The notes: generated by a model from the letters alone, not told the origin. Counted from the first letter of the stretch, positions 24,914 to 34,498 are shown. The stretch is DNA of 64,000 bases from DASQEH01 sp038237745 (GCA_038237745.1 JBBRYJ010000004.1:1-64000), one strand, 5' to 3'. Program-made: numbers and translations.

Positions 24914-27511
24914 GTGCGTGCAATCCGACGGTTCACCGTCCGACCTGTCCTGCCCGAGACGCTGCGTCCCCTCGAGGACCTCGTCACCAACCTCCGCTGG
25001 TCATGGCATCCCGAGACCCAGGACCTGTTCTCGGCCGTGAGCACCGACGCCTGGGCGGCCAGTCGTCGCGATCCCGTACGTTTCCTCGGCGCCATCCCCG
25101 CCGAGCGGCTGAGGAGGCTCGGCAGCGACAAGCGCTTCATCAAGCGCCTCGAGCTGGCCCGGGCCGACCTCGACGAGTACATGACAGGTAACCGGTGGTA
25201 CCAGTCGCTCGGTGAGGCGGCGCCGCGCAGCATCGCCTACTTCTCGCCGGAGTTCGGGATCACCGCTGCACTACCGCAGTACTCCGGCGGCCTCGGGATC
25301 CTCGCCGGGGACCACCTGAAGTCCGCGAGCGACCTCGGAGTGCCTATCGTCGGTGTCGGCCTGCTGTACCGCCATGGCTACTTCCGGCAGTCCCTGTCAC
25401 GCGAAGGCTGGCAGCAGGAGCGCTACCCGGTCATCGACCCAGACGAGCTCCCGATTCGGCTGCTCCGCCAGCTGGACGACGCACCGGTCAAGATCACCGT
25501 GGCCGTCTCCGGTGGGCTACAGCTCGTCGCGCATGTATGGGTGGCGCAGGTCGGCAGAGTCCCGCTCCTCCTCCTGGACACCGACATCGAGGAGAACGCC
25601 CAACCGCTGCGAGACGTGACCGACCGGCTGTACGGCGGCGGCTCGGACCACCGGCTCCTGCAGGAGCTCATGCTGGGGATCGGCGGCGTTCGAGCGATCC
25701 GTGCTTTCTGTGACATCACCGGGTCGCCTGCGCCAGAAGTCTTCCACACCAACGAGGGCCACGCCGGCTTCCTCGGGATCGAGCGCATCCGCGAGTTCGT
25801 CACCGACGAGGGTCTCGACTTCGACTCGGCTCTCGAGAAGGTTCGCGTCGCGACCGTATTCACCACCCATACCCCCGTCCCCGCCGGCATCGACCGCTTC
25901 CCGCGGGAGCTCATCGAGATGCAGTTCGGTGGAGAGAACACCTCAGCGGGCCTCCCGGTCAGCAAGATCCTGGCGCTCGGCACGGAGGACTACGAGGGGG
26001 GAGACCGCACGGTCTTCAACATGGCCGTGATGGGGTTCCGGCTGGCGGGCCGGGCGAACGGGGTCAGCAAGCTGCACGGACACGTGTCGCGGGAGATGTT
26101 CTCCGGCCTGTGGCCCGGCTTCGACGAGAACGACGTCCCGATCACGTCAATCACCAACGGCGTCCACGCCCCGACGTGGATCGCTCGGGAGGTGTTCGAG
26201 CTGGCAGAGCGCGAGGGGGTTCTGGAGTCGCTGGAGCGTTCGAGCGACTGGAGTGCCATCGAGAAGATCCCGTCGAGAGCGCTGTGGGAGACCAAGCGCG
26301 AGCTTCGCAGATGCCTCGTCGAGGACGTGCGCTCCCGAGTCCGCGACTCCTGGCTCACCCGCGGCGCCACCTCGGCCGAGCTCGGCTGGGTCGACTCGGT
26401 GCTCGACCCGGACGTCTTGACGATCGGCTTCGCGCGACGCGTGCCGTCGTACAAACGGCTCACCCTGATGCTGCGTGACCCCGAGCGGCTGAAGAGCCTG
26501 CTGCTGCACCCGGAGCGTCCGATCCAGCTGGTCATCGCGGGCAAGTCACACCCCGCCGACGAGGGCGGCAAGAAGCTCATCCAGGAGATCGTGAAGTTCT
26601 CCGACGACCCGGAGGTACGCCACCGCATCGTGTTCCTCCCCAACTACGACATCGCCATGGCGCAGCCGCTGTACCCAGGGTGTGACGTCTGGCTCAACAA
26701 CCCGCTCAGGCCCTATGAGGCCTGCGGCACGTCAGGCATGAAGGCGGCCCTCAACGGGGGGTTGAACCTCTCGATCCTGGACGGCTGGTGGGACGAGTGG
26801 TATGACCGCGACAACGGCTGGGCGATCCCGTCCGCCGACGGCGTCGACGACCCGGACCGCCGCGACGACATCGAGGCGACGGCCCTGTACGACCTGCTCG
26901 AGACCGACGTCGCGCCGCGCTTCTACGACGTAGACGGCGACAAGCTGCCTTCCCGTTGGATCGAGATGGTGCGGCACACGTTGAAGTCCCTGGGCCCGAA
27001 GGTTCTTGCTTCGCGCATGGTCGCCGACTATGTCCGCCTGCTCTACACGCCTGCTGCCGAGGGCTCCCGGCGGGTCGCAGCCGACAATCAGTCTGTCGTC
27101 GACCTCGCCTACTGGAAGGCGAAGGTCCGTGCTGCCTGGCCGCAGGTCAGGATCGAGCACGTGGAGTCCAGCGGTGTCAGCGACGCCCCTGCGCTGGGGT
27201 CGATGCTGACGGTGCGTGTGTTCGCCTCGCTCGGCGACCTCGGTCCCGACGACGTCGACGTGCAGGTGGTACATGGTCGGGTGGCCGGCGACGACCAGCT
27301 CCGTGACTCGCGCGTCGAGAGCCTCGGCTACGCCGAGTCGCACGAGGGCGGCCGCTACCGCTTCGAGGCGGAGATCCCCCTCAACCACACCGGTCCGTTC
27401 GGCTACACCGTGCGCATCCTCCCCAAGAACAGCCTGCTGGTGTCACCGGCCGACGTCGGCCTCGTCGCCTGGCCGCCCGATGTCAACGACCTGGAGGCCG
27501 ACCTCGGCTGA
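24914..27511 (+). CDS. glgP: Alpha-glucan (maltodextrin) phosphorylase
   Basis: It releases glucose-1-phosphate from alpha-1,4-glucan with a pyridoxal-phosphate cofactor. 865 residues of the mycobacterial/archaeal short-type family: an N-terminal DUF3417-like lead (RAIRRFTVRPVLPE, NLRWSWHPETQDLF), YSGGLGILAGDHLKSASDLGVP, HTNEGHAGFLGIERI, TTHTPVPAGIDRF and the PLP-Lys motif EACGTSGMKAALNGG. The GTG start was selected because homologues as I recall them begin at this point and a leaderless -10 box precedes it. The 3' end overlaps the convergent glgX by 69 bp. It degrades the polymer made by the GlgE operon. Confidence 0.95.
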   Translation: MRAIRRFTVRPVLPETLRPLEDLVTNLRWSWHPETQDLFSAVSTDAWAASRRDPVRFLGAIPAERLRRLGSDKRFIKRLELARADLDEYMTGNRWYQSLGEAAPRSIAYFSPEFGITAALPQYSGGLGILAGDHLKSASDLGVPIVGVGLLYRHGYFRQSLSREGWQQERYPVIDPDELPIRLLRQLDDAPVKITVAVSGGLQLVAHVWVAQVGRVPLLLLDTDIEENAQPLRDVTDRLYGGGSDHRLLQELMLGIGGVRAIRAFCDITGSPAPEVFHTNEGHAGFLGIERIREFVTDEGLDFDSALEKVRVATVFTTHTPVPAGIDRFPRELIEMQFGGENTSAGLPVSKILALGTEDYEGGDRTVFNMAVMGFRLAGRANGVSKLHGHVSREMFSGLWPGFDENDVPITSITNGVHAPTWIAREVFELAEREGVLESLERSSDWSAIEKIPSRALWETKRELRRCLVEDVRSRVRDSWLTRGATSAELGWVDSVLDPDVLTIGFARRVPSYKRLTLMLRDPERLKSLLLHPERPIQLVIAGKSHPADEGGKKLIQEIVKFSDDPEVRHRIVFLPNYDIAMAQPLYPGCDVWLNNPLRPYEACGTSGMKAALNGGLNLSILDGWWDEWYDRDNGWAIPSADGVDDPDRRDDIEATALYDLLETDVAPRFYDVDGDKLPSRWIEMVRHTLKSLGPKVLASRMVADYVRLLYTPAAEGSRRVAADNQSVVDLAYWKAKVRAAWPQVRIEHVESSGVSDAPALGSMLTVRVFASLGDLGPDDVDVQVVHGRVAGDDQLRDSRVESLGYAESHEGGRYRFEAEIPLNHTGPFGYTVRILPKNSLLVSPADVGLVAWPPDVNDLEADLG

Positions 27512-29629
27512 GGCAGCTTCGGCCACGGCCTCGAACAGCGCGAAGGTGTGATCGAGCAGGGGCACGCTGGACCCGGGCTTCCAGGGCTCGGCGTTGGGAG
27601 CGGAGTCGGTGCGCACGATCTCGACATAGTGGTCTGCCCAGGCCTCGGGAAGGGTGACCTCGACCGGGTCCGACCCGGAGTGCAGCCACACCAGGTATGA
27701 GGTGTCGCGGCGGCGCACCCCATGACGGTCGACGGCTCGGAGCCGGTCGCCGGCGAGGAAGACGCCCAGAGTTGCCCGGGACTGGTCATGCCAGTCCGGC
27801 TCGGTCAGCTCCTCCCCCGAAGGGCTCAGCCAGGTGATGTCCTTGCCGCCCGTGGCCCCCACCGGTTTCCCGTCGAAGAAGTGGTGCTGACGGAGTACGG
27901 GATGGGCCGCCCGCAGGCGGAGCAACGTCCGAGCGAGGGCGAACAGATGCTCCCAGGCCGGGTCGGTCCGCCAGGACACCCACGAGACGTCGTTGTCCTG
28001 GCAGAAGGCGTTGTTGTTGCCCCGCTGGGTGCGCCCACGCTCGTCGCCCGCGGTGAGCATCGGAACACCCGTCGATAAAAGGAGAGTCGCCAGGAGGTTG
28101 GCGGCCTGCCGACTACGGAGTGTCTGGACTCCTGAGTCGTCCGTTTCACCCTCGACGCCGCAGTTCCACGACCGGTTGTCGTTGCTGCCGTCGCGGTTGT
28201 CCTCCCCGTTGTCTTCGTTGTGCTTGTCGTTGTAGCTCACAAGATCTCGCAGGGTGAACCCGTCGTGGGCGGTCACGTAGTTGACCGAGGAGAACGGCAG
28301 CCGCCCGTCGTCGGCATACAGGTCGCTCGACCCGGAGAAACGCGAGGCGAGCTCTCGCACTCCGCCCGACCTGCCGCGCCAGAAGTCGCGGACGCCGTCG
28401 CGGTACTTGTCGTTCCACTCGCACCACGGCGTCGGGAAGCGGCCGACGAGGTAGCCGTCGCCGGTCGCGTCCCAAGGCTCTGCTACCAGCTTCACGTCGC
28501 GCAGAACCGGGTCCTGGTGAACGGCGGTGAGGAAGGGCGACCTGAGGTTGACGAGACCACGGCTGCCGCGCGCAAGAGCAGACGCGAGGTCGAACCGGAA
28601 CCCGTCCACGTGCATCTCGGTCACCCAGTAGCGCAGCGAGTCCATCACGAGCTGCAGCACCTGCGGTTCGGAGACGTCGACGGTGTTGCCGCATCCGGTG
28701 ACGTCGACGTAGTTTCCTGAGGCGTCGTGGCGGTAGTACGAACGCTCGTCGTACCCCCGGAAGCACAGTGCCGGTCCGGTCGGGCCGCCTTCGGCGGTGT
28801 GGTTGTAGACGACGTCGAGGATGACCTCGATACCTGCTGCGTGGAGGTCCTTGACCATCTGTTTGAACTCGTTGACCTGTTGACCTCGCGTGCCGCTCGA
28901 GGAGTACGCGCCGTGCGGGGCGAAGAAGCTGACCGTGTTGTAGCCCCAGTAGTTGACCCGGCCGTGCTCGCTGAGGCCGGGCTCGGACACGAACTGCTGC
29001 ACCGGAAGGAGCTCGACCGAGGTGACGCCGAGCTCGTTGAGGTATCCGGTCACCGCTGGATGCCCAAGGGCGGAGAAGCTGCCCCGCCGGCTCTCGGGGA
29101 CTTCTGGGTGGGCCGCGGTGAGGCCGCGGACATGGGCTTCGTAGATCACGGTGCGACGCCACGGGACGTTAGGCCGGGTGTCGGCTCCCCAGTCGAACTG
29201 GTCCGAACCGGTGACGACGCTGCGCGGCGTGTAGGGGGCGGAGTCGCCGGGGTTGATGGACTTGGACGCATCGGATGCGCTCAGTGACGGGTGTGGGACG
29301 AGCCCGCGTTCGACGGCACGGGCATAGGGGTCGAGGAGCAGCTTGTCGTGGTTGAAGGCGAACCCCCGGGCCGGTTCCCAGGGGCCGTCAACGCGGAACC
29401 CGTACAGAAGTCCGGGGCCGGCACCCGGAACGTACCCGTGCCAGACGCCGAGCGTGGGCTCCCGCAGGGTCAGCTGTCGCTCGCAGTCCTCTGCGTCGAA
29501 CAGGGACAACGTGACGGACGTAGCGGCCGGCGCCCAGACGGCGAAGTTGGTGCCTGCCCCGTCGTACGTGGCTCCGAGCCTCTGGTGGTGCCCGGGCCAC
29601 AGAAGGGGGAGGCCGTCGGGCATCGTCAT
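27443..29629 (-). CDS. glgX: Glycogen debranching enzyme (isoamylase type)
   Basis: It hydrolyses alpha-1,6 branches left by GlgP. About 728 residues. CBM48-type N-terminus (LGATYDGAGTNFAVWAPAATSV), GH13_11 barrel with YEAHVRGLT, ILDVVYNHTAEGG, nucleophile in VDGFRFDLASAL, acid/base in KLVAEPWDATGDGYLVG and third acid in NYVTAHDGFTLRD. The GMTMPDG start region has three ATGs; 29629 is chosen, with 29638 equally possible. The longest reading would overlap the divergent hydratase start and is unlikely. The last 23 codons lie antisense to the end of glgP. Confidence 0.93.
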   Translation of the reverse strand: MTMPDGLPLLWPGHHQRLGATYDGAGTNFAVWAPAATSVTLSLFDAEDCERQLTLREPTLGVWHGYVPGAGPGLLYGFRVDGPWEPARGFAFNHDKLLLDPYARAVERGLVPHPSLSASDASKSINPGDSAPYTPRSVVTGSDQFDWGADTRPNVPWRRTVIYEAHVRGLTAAHPEVPESRRGSFSALGHPAVTGYLNELGVTSVELLPVQQFVSEPGLSEHGRVNYWGYNTVSFFAPHGAYSSSGTRGQQVNEFKQMVKDLHAAGIEVILDVVYNHTAEGGPTGPALCFRGYDERSYYRHDASGNYVDVTGCGNTVDVSEPQVLQLVMDSLRYWVTEMHVDGFRFDLASALARGSRGLVNLRSPFLTAVHQDPVLRDVKLVAEPWDATGDGYLVGRFPTPWCEWNDKYRDGVRDFWRGRSGGVRELASRFSGSSDLYADDGRLPFSSVNYVTAHDGFTLRDLVSYNDKHNEDNGEDNRDGSNDNRSWNCGVEGETDDSGVQTLRSRQAANLLATLLLSTGVPMLTAGDERGRTQRGNNNAFCQDNDVSWVSWRTDPAWEHLFALARTLLRLRAAHPVLRQHHFFDGKPVGATGGKDITWLSPSGEELTEPDWHDQSRATLGVFLAGDRLRAVDRHGVRRRDTSYLVWLHSGSDPVEVTLPEAWADHYVEIVRTDSAPNAEPWKPGSSVPLLDHTFALFEAVAEAASAEVGLQVVDIGRPGDEADVGR

Positions 29630-29680
29630 ACCCGCCATCTTGCCAATCAGGGCAGCCGGCTGCCGGTCGGGAGGGTCGGA

Positions 29681-29686
29681 TAGCCT
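29681..29686 (+). promoter_or_regulatory. -10 box of a leaderless enoyl-CoA hydratase transcript
   Basis: TAGCCT, then 7 nt, then ATG 29694; no Shine-Dalgarno. Confidence 0.55.
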
Positions 29687-29693
29687 CGCGGAC

Positions 29694-30473
29694 ATGGCTC
29701 AGCTCGTGCGGCTCGACGTGACGTCGGGAGTCGGCACGATACGTCTCGACCGACCTCCCATGAACGCTGTCGACGCCGCGATGCAGGAGGAGATCCGGGC
29801 GGTCGCCGCCGAAGCGGGGAAGCGGGACGACGTCCGTGCCGTCGTGCTCTACGGCGGGGACAGGGTCTTTGCCGCGGGTGCCGACATCAAGGAGATGGCC
29901 ACCATGTCCTACACAGACATGGTGGCCCGGTCGGGCGCGCTCCAGTCCGCCTTCTCGGCGGTCGCCCGAATCCCCAAGCCGGTCGTGGCGGCCGTGACGG
30001 GTTACGCGCTGGGCGGGGGGTGCGAGCTCGCGCTGTGTGCCGACCTGCGCATCGCCGCCACGGACGCGAAGCTCGGCCAACCGGAGATCCTGCTCGGCGT
30101 CATCCCCGGTGCCGGCGGCACGCAGCGTCTTTCGAGGCTCGTGGGACCGTCGAAGGCGAAGGACCTCATCTTCACGGGACGCTTCGTAGGTGCTCAGGAG
30201 GCACTCGACATGGGGCTCGTGGACCGTGTCGTGCCTCCGGAGGACGTCTACGACACCGCCGTGGAGTGGGCCGCGGGGTTCGCGCACGGGCCGGCACTCG
30301 CCTTGCGCGCGGCCAAGGAGGCCATCGACTCCGGGCTCGAGGCGGACCTCGTGACCGGCCTCGAGATCGAGCGGCTCCAGTTCGCGGGGCTGTTCGCCAC
30401 CGACGACCGTGCCAACGGGATGTCGTCCTTCATCGCCGACGGTCCCGGCAAGGCAGTCTTCGAGGGTCGCTGA
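29694..30473 (+). CDS. Enoyl-CoA hydratase/isomerase (crotonase) family
   Basis: 259 residues. Crotonase-fold landmarks are VVLYGGDRVFAAGADIKEM (oxyanion hole and first catalytic region) and GYALGGGCELALCADLRIA. The second part of the active site, LGQPEILLGVIPGAGGTQRL, contains both glutamates expected of true hydratases (PEILLG and the Glu of GGGCELAL is structural). It is likely a short-chain enoyl-CoA hydratase of beta-oxidation. It stands just before the etfBA pair, which passes electrons from acyl-CoA dehydrogenases, so a shared role in fatty-acid oxidation is reasonable. The longer frame upstream is the antisense image of glgX. Confidence 0.9.
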   Translation: MAQLVRLDVTSGVGTIRLDRPPMNAVDAAMQEEIRAVAAEAGKRDDVRAVVLYGGDRVFAAGADIKEMATMSYTDMVARSGALQSAFSAVARIPKPVVAAVTGYALGGGCELALCADLRIAATDAKLGQPEILLGVIPGAGGTQRLSRLVGPSKAKDLIFTGRFVGAQEALDMGLVDRVVPPEDVYDTAVEWAAGFAHGPALALRAAKEAIDSGLEADLVTGLEIERLQFAGLFATDDRANGMSSFIADGPGKAVFEGR

Positions 30474-30533
30474 TAGCGATCACCAGCATCGTCGCCTCGA
30501 CGTTCCCAGCCACCCAGGAAGGCACTATCGGCC

Positions 30534-31316
30534 ATGAAGATCGCCGTCTGCGTGAAGTACGTCCCAGACGCCAGCGCGCGCCGCACGTTCTCCGCCGACC
30601 ACACGGTCGACCGGGCCGCTGTCGACGGCCTGCTCTGCGAGCTGGACGAGTACGCCGTCGAGGAGGCCCTGCGGATCCGCGACGACGCCGACGACGGCCA
30701 GGTCGTCATCGTCACCGTCGGACCCGATGCCGCCCGAGCGGCGATCCTCAGGTCCCTGCAGATGGGCGCAGACTCCGGGGTCCATGTGGCCGATCAGGCG
30801 ATCCACGGCTCCGATGCGGTAGGGACGTCGCTGATTCTCGCCAAGGTCCTGGAGCAGCAGGGTGCCGACCTGGTCATCTGCGGGATGGCTTCCACCGACG
30901 GGTCGATGGGCGTGATACCCGCCATGCTGGCCGAGCGGCTTGGACTGCCGCAGGTGACGTTGGCGTCAGAGGTCGTGGTGAAGGGGTCGACGGTCCGGGT
31001 GCGCCGCGATGGCGATGTCGCCACCGAGGTCGTCGAGGCGACCACTCCGCTTCTGCTCAGCGTCACGGACCAGTGCAACGAACCGCGCTACCCCTCCTTC
31101 AAGGCGATCATGGCGGCCAAGAAGAAGCCGGTCGAGACCTTGTCGCTCTCGGACCTGGGTGTCGACGCCGGCGCGGTGGGCCTCGATGCGGCTTGGACGC
31201 GGGTCGTCTCCGCCGAGGAGCGTCCCCCGCGCAGCGCCGGCACAGTCGTGGTAGACGAGGACGGCTCCGGGGCAGGCACGCTCGTCGACTTCTTGGTCCA
31301 CCAGAAGTTCATCTGA
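30534..31316 (+). CDS. etfB: Electron transfer flavoprotein beta subunit
   Basis: 260 residues. Starts MKIAVCVKYVPDASARR and carries the AMP-binding regions VTVGPDAARAAILRSLQMGAD and GMASTDGSMGVIPAMLAE. The LPQVTLASEV and PRYPSFKAIMAAKKKPVE segments follow, the latter matching the beta-subunit recognition loop. AGGAAGG precedes the ATG. etfA follows after 12 bp. Together they accept electrons from acyl-CoA dehydrogenases and pass them to the quinone pool via ETF-QO. Confidence 0.95.
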   Translation: MKIAVCVKYVPDASARRTFSADHTVDRAAVDGLLCELDEYAVEEALRIRDDADDGQVVIVTVGPDAARAAILRSLQMGADSGVHVADQAIHGSDAVGTSLILAKVLEQQGADLVICGMASTDGSMGVIPAMLAERLGLPQVTLASEVVVKGSTVRVRRDGDVATEVVEATTPLLLSVTDQCNEPRYPSFKAIMAAKKKPVETLSLSDLGVDAGAVGLDAAWTRVVSAEERPPRSAGTVVVDEDGSGAGTLVDFLVHQKFI

Positions 31317-31328
31317 GGAGGCGGAACC

Positions 31329-32285
31329 ATGAGCGAGGTTCTCGTTCTCGTCGACCACGTCGGCGGGACGGTACGAAAGACCACAGCAGAGCTTCTGACC
31401 TTCGCCCGTCGACTCGGGGAACCGGCGGCTGTGTTCATCGGTGCGGAGGTGGAGGTCGCGCGGGGCTTCCTGACGTCCTACGGCGCCGAGAAGGTGTACG
31501 TGCTGGCTGATCCTGAGCTGTCAGACTTCCTCGTGCTGCCCAAGGTGGAGGCGCTTGCCCACCTCGTCGAGGCGTCGTCACCTGCTGCCGTGCTGATCGC
31601 CTCGGGCGGTGAAGGCAAGGAGATCGCCGCACGGTTGGCGCTGAAGACAGGCTCGGGGCTCATCACCGATGCAGTCGACGTGCAGGCGGGCGAAGCAGGC
31701 CTCGTCACGACGCAGTCCGTGTTCGCGGGCAACGTCGCGGTGACGGCCGGGGTGACACACGGCGTGCCGATCGTCACCGTCAAGCCGAACTCCGTCACCC
31801 CGCAGGCGGTCGACGGTGCGGCCGTCGAGGAGACCACTTCGATCGTGCTGAGCGAGGCCGCGAAGACGGCGCGGATCGTCGAGCGCAGACCGCGCGAGTC
31901 GACAGGGCGCCCGGAGCTCACGGAGGCCGCGATCGTCGTCGCCGGTGGACGGGGCACAGGTGGCGATTTCGCATCTGTGGAGGCTTTCGCCGACGCTCTC
32001 GGTGCGGCCGTCGGTGCGTCGCGGGCAGCCGTCGACGCGGGCTGGTACCCGCACGCCTACCAGGTGGGTCAAACCGGCAAGACGGTCTCACCCGAGCTCT
32101 ACGTGGCGACCGGCATCTCGGGCGCGATCCAGCATCGGGCCGGCATGCAGACGTCCAAGACGATCGTGGCCGTCAACAAGGACCGCGAGGCACCCATCTT
32201 CGAGCTCGCGGACTTCGGCGTCGTCGGCGACCTGCACAGCATCCTCACCGCGGCCACCGAGCAGGTGAACGCCCGCAAGGGCTGA
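31329..32285 (+). CDS. etfA: Electron transfer flavoprotein alpha subunit
   Basis: 318 residues. The N-terminal domain I starts SEVLVLVDHVGGTVRKTTAELLTFAR. The C-terminal FAD domain has VVAGGRGTGGDFASVEAFADALGAAVGASRAAVDAGWYP, with core GGRGTGGDF, then QVGQTGKTVSPELYVATGISGAIQH and VAVNKDREAPIFELADFGVVGDL. GAGGAGG is just upstream. It is the obligate partner of the etfB product. Confidence 0.96.
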   Translation: MSEVLVLVDHVGGTVRKTTAELLTFARRLGEPAAVFIGAEVEVARGFLTSYGAEKVYVLADPELSDFLVLPKVEALAHLVEASSPAAVLIASGGEGKEIAARLALKTGSGLITDAVDVQAGEAGLVTTQSVFAGNVAVTAGVTHGVPIVTVKPNSVTPQAVDGAAVEETTSIVLSEAAKTARIVERRPRESTGRPELTEAAIVVAGGRGTGGDFASVEAFADALGAAVGASRAAVDAGWYPHAYQVGQTGKTVSPELYVATGISGAIQHRAGMQTSKTIVAVNKDREAPIFELADFGVVGDLHSILTAATEQVNARKG

Positions 32286-32300
32286 CCCGGCCACGTTTCG

Positions 32301-32322
32301 TTGCCGGGGGGTGGCCCGGCAA
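32301..32322 (+). terminator. Hairpin after etfA
   Basis: An 8-bp perfect stem pairs ttgccggg (32301-32308) with cccggcaa (32315-32322), with a 6-nt loop. It starts 16 bp past the etfA stop. No T tract follows, so it is a GC-rich actinobacterial-type terminator. Confidence 0.6.
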
Positions 32323-32377
32323 TTAGAGTGACTGTTCGCTCGGCGACTCTCCGCCGGCTCGACCGTGGAGGTGGCCA

Positions 32378-33895
32378 GTGGCGAATCTGCGTACCCGACT
32401 GCTGAGTGCAGGCGGGGTTGCTCTGCTACTGGCCACGATGACGAGCGTGCCGTCGGCGCAGGGGGGCCGGGCCTCGCACCCCCGGCGAGCCACGCCGTCA
32501 GCCGCGCCCGCGTCGCCCCGGCCGAGCTGGTGGCGCAAGCTGCAGGTGGTCTCGGCGCCGACCTTCCGACCGGGGGCGGCCCGAGTTGGTCTCGGGCTGC
32601 CCTCCACCGGGGCGAACGTCGACGTGAGCCGGGAGAAGGGGTCTCAGAGCGAGACATCGATCGCCATCGACCCGTCGGACCCGAGCCGTCTGGTGGCGGG
32701 GTCGAACGAGATCGACCGGCTGCCCATGCGCGCGTACTTCTCGAACGACGACGGCAGGCGCTGGGGCGGCGTCGACCTCCCACTGCCCCCACCGCTCACA
32801 AGAAACGGGTTCGACTTCGGAACAGACCCAGGCGTCGCCTGGGACGCTCGGGGCAACGTCTACTACTCCTATATCGTGGTGTTCTTCTCAGCGGGTGGTG
32901 CTGTGAACGGCTCCGAGCTGGCCGTGGCCCGCTCCAGAGACGGCGGTAGGCACTGGAAGGCGACCTACTTCAGTCCATCCCATGGCCAGGCGAAGTCCAA
33001 CGACAAGCCCATGATCACCGTCGACACCAACCCGGGAAGCCCACATGTCGGGACCGTCTACGTCGCGTGGGACACCGTCAGCGGTGCGAACGGCGTGTCG
33101 AGCACGACGGGCGTCGAGGTGAGCCATTCGGTGGACCAGGGGCGGACCTTCTCCCCGCCAGTCTTCGCCAGCGACACCCACGGCGGCCCGCGCTTCGGCT
33201 TCGGGGCGGACCCGTTCGTATCGCCCGGTGGCACGTTGCACGTCGCATGGCACGACTTCGTGACGAACTCCCTGGTGGAGTCGGCTTCAACCGACGCCGG
33301 ACAGAGCTTCGGCCCTACCCGCACGATTGCGCCGACGGTCATCGCGTTCGATACGAGCATCCCGGCGCAGGCCAGCCGCGGGATCGTCGTCTATCCGGCA
33401 TGTGAGGCCGATGCCAGCAGCGGCGCGCACCGCGGGACGCTCTACTGCTCCTGGATGGATGCCAACGGACGGAGCGGCACGGATGTCCTCGTGGCCCGGT
33501 CCGGCGACGGGGGCCACAGCTGGTCCAAACCTGTCGTGGCGAACGACGACCATCCCGGTGAGCACAACGACCAGTTCAACCAGTGGCTCGCTGTCGACCC
33601 GGTGACCGGGGTCGTCGCGCTCAGCTGGCACGACACCAGGGGTGACCCCAGGCATGTGGCGAATAACGTATTCGCTGCGGAGTCGACCGACGGCCGCCGG
33701 TTCAGTCCGAATATCAAGGTCACCACCGCTGCCACTGACGAGAGCGCCCGCGGCGCCGACTCTCGCGACCAGTACGGCGATTACGACGGCATCGACGCCT
33801 ACGGCGGTCACATACACCTGGTGTGGACCGATCGGCGTGCCGGGCTGCCGAGCCGGCTCCGCGAGGAGGTCTTCACGGCCCGGCTGGTGGAGTAG
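32378..33895 (+). CDS. Secreted Asp-box (sialidase-like fold) protein
   Basis: 505 residues with a Sec signal peptide (LLSAGGVALLLATMTSVPSAQG). It has at least six Asp-box/BNR-like repeats: SNDDGRRWGG, SRDGGRHWKA, SVDQGRTFSP, STDAGQSFGP, SGDGGHSWSK and STDGRRFSP. This gives a beta-propeller of the sialidase superfamily. The Arg triad and Asp/Tyr/Glu set of true exo-sialidases cannot be confirmed from the text, so enzymatic function is open. The GTG start follows GGAGGTG. It lies between metabolic operons with no obvious partner. Confidence 0.82.
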   Translation: MANLRTRLLSAGGVALLLATMTSVPSAQGGRASHPRRATPSAAPASPRPSWWRKLQVVSAPTFRPGAARVGLGLPSTGANVDVSREKGSQSETSIAIDPSDPSRLVAGSNEIDRLPMRAYFSNDDGRRWGGVDLPLPPPLTRNGFDFGTDPGVAWDARGNVYYSYIVVFFSAGGAVNGSELAVARSRDGGRHWKATYFSPSHGQAKSNDKPMITVDTNPGSPHVGTVYVAWDTVSGANGVSSTTGVEVSHSVDQGRTFSPPVFASDTHGGPRFGFGADPFVSPGGTLHVAWHDFVTNSLVESASTDAGQSFGPTRTIAPTVIAFDTSIPAQASRGIVVYPACEADASSGAHRGTLYCSWMDANGRSGTDVLVARSGDGGHSWSKPVVANDDHPGEHNDQFNQWLAVDPVTGVVALSWHDTRGDPRHVANNVFAAESTDGRRFSPNIKVTTAATDESARGADSRDQYGDYDGIDAYGGHIHLVWTDRRAGLPSRLREEVFTARLVE

Positions 33896-33913
33896 GCGCC
33901 GAAGGTGGTCCCG

Positions 33914-34447
33914 ATGCCATCTTTGCCACCTGTCTTCGGGCTGCGTGTCGTCGTGATGGGTGTCGCAGGCTCGGGCAAGACCACAGTCGGGGAGCGGCTC
34001 GCGGCGGAGCTCGGCGTCGAGTACGTCGAAGCCGACCCCCACCACACTCCGGGGAACGTCGCCAAGATGAGTGCGGGAATCCCCCTGACCGACGCCGACA
34101 GAGGGCCCTGGCTCGACGCCGTCGGGCGATGGCTCGCCGATCACGAGTCGGCAGTTGCCACCTGCTCTGCCCTGAAGCGTCGCTACCGAGACGTCCTGCG
34201 GTCCTTCGCCGCAGATGCGTGGTTCCTCCACTGCACAGGCAGTCCCGAGCTCATCTCGAGCCGGATCACCCGGCGCTCGCATCACTTCATGCCTGCCGAG
34301 CTCCTGGCGTCGCAGTTCGAAGCACTCGAGCCGCCGGGACCCGACGAGCGTGCATTCTCCGCAGACGTGTCGAAGCCACCTGCGACCGTCGTGTCCGACT
34401 TCCTGGCCGCGGTGCGTCGGGACCCCGGTCGAGGCGAACTACCATGA
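33914..34447 (+). CDS. Gluconokinase
   Basis: 177 residues. Walker A GVAGSGKTTVGERLAAELG, EADPHHTPGNVAKMSAGIPLTDADRGPWLDAV, VATCSALKRRYRDVLR and SHHFMPAELLASQFEALEPP are standard thermosensitive-gluconokinase (GntK/IdnK) motifs. The first Asp-His motif reads DPHHTP. It phosphorylates gluconate to 6-phosphogluconate. ATG 33914 was preferred to GTG 33905, since GAAGG is correctly spaced for it. The gene starts 18 bp after the secreted-protein gene. No gluconate transporter is nearby. Confidence 0.88.
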   Translation: MPSLPPVFGLRVVVMGVAGSGKTTVGERLAAELGVEYVEADPHHTPGNVAKMSAGIPLTDADRGPWLDAVGRWLADHESAVATCSALKRRYRDVLRSFAADAWFLHCTGSPELISSRITRRSHHFMPAELLASQFEALEPPGPDERAFSADVSKPPATVVSDFLAAVRRDPGRGELP

Positions 34448-34492
34448 CGTGACCGCATCGAGCCGTGATCTGCTGTCGCCCCGGGGCCGGGC

Positions 34493-34498
34493 TACAGT
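34493..34498 (+). promoter_or_regulatory. -10 box of a leaderless nucleotidyltransferase transcript
   Basis: TACAGT, then 6 nt, then GTG 34505. Confidence 0.6.
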
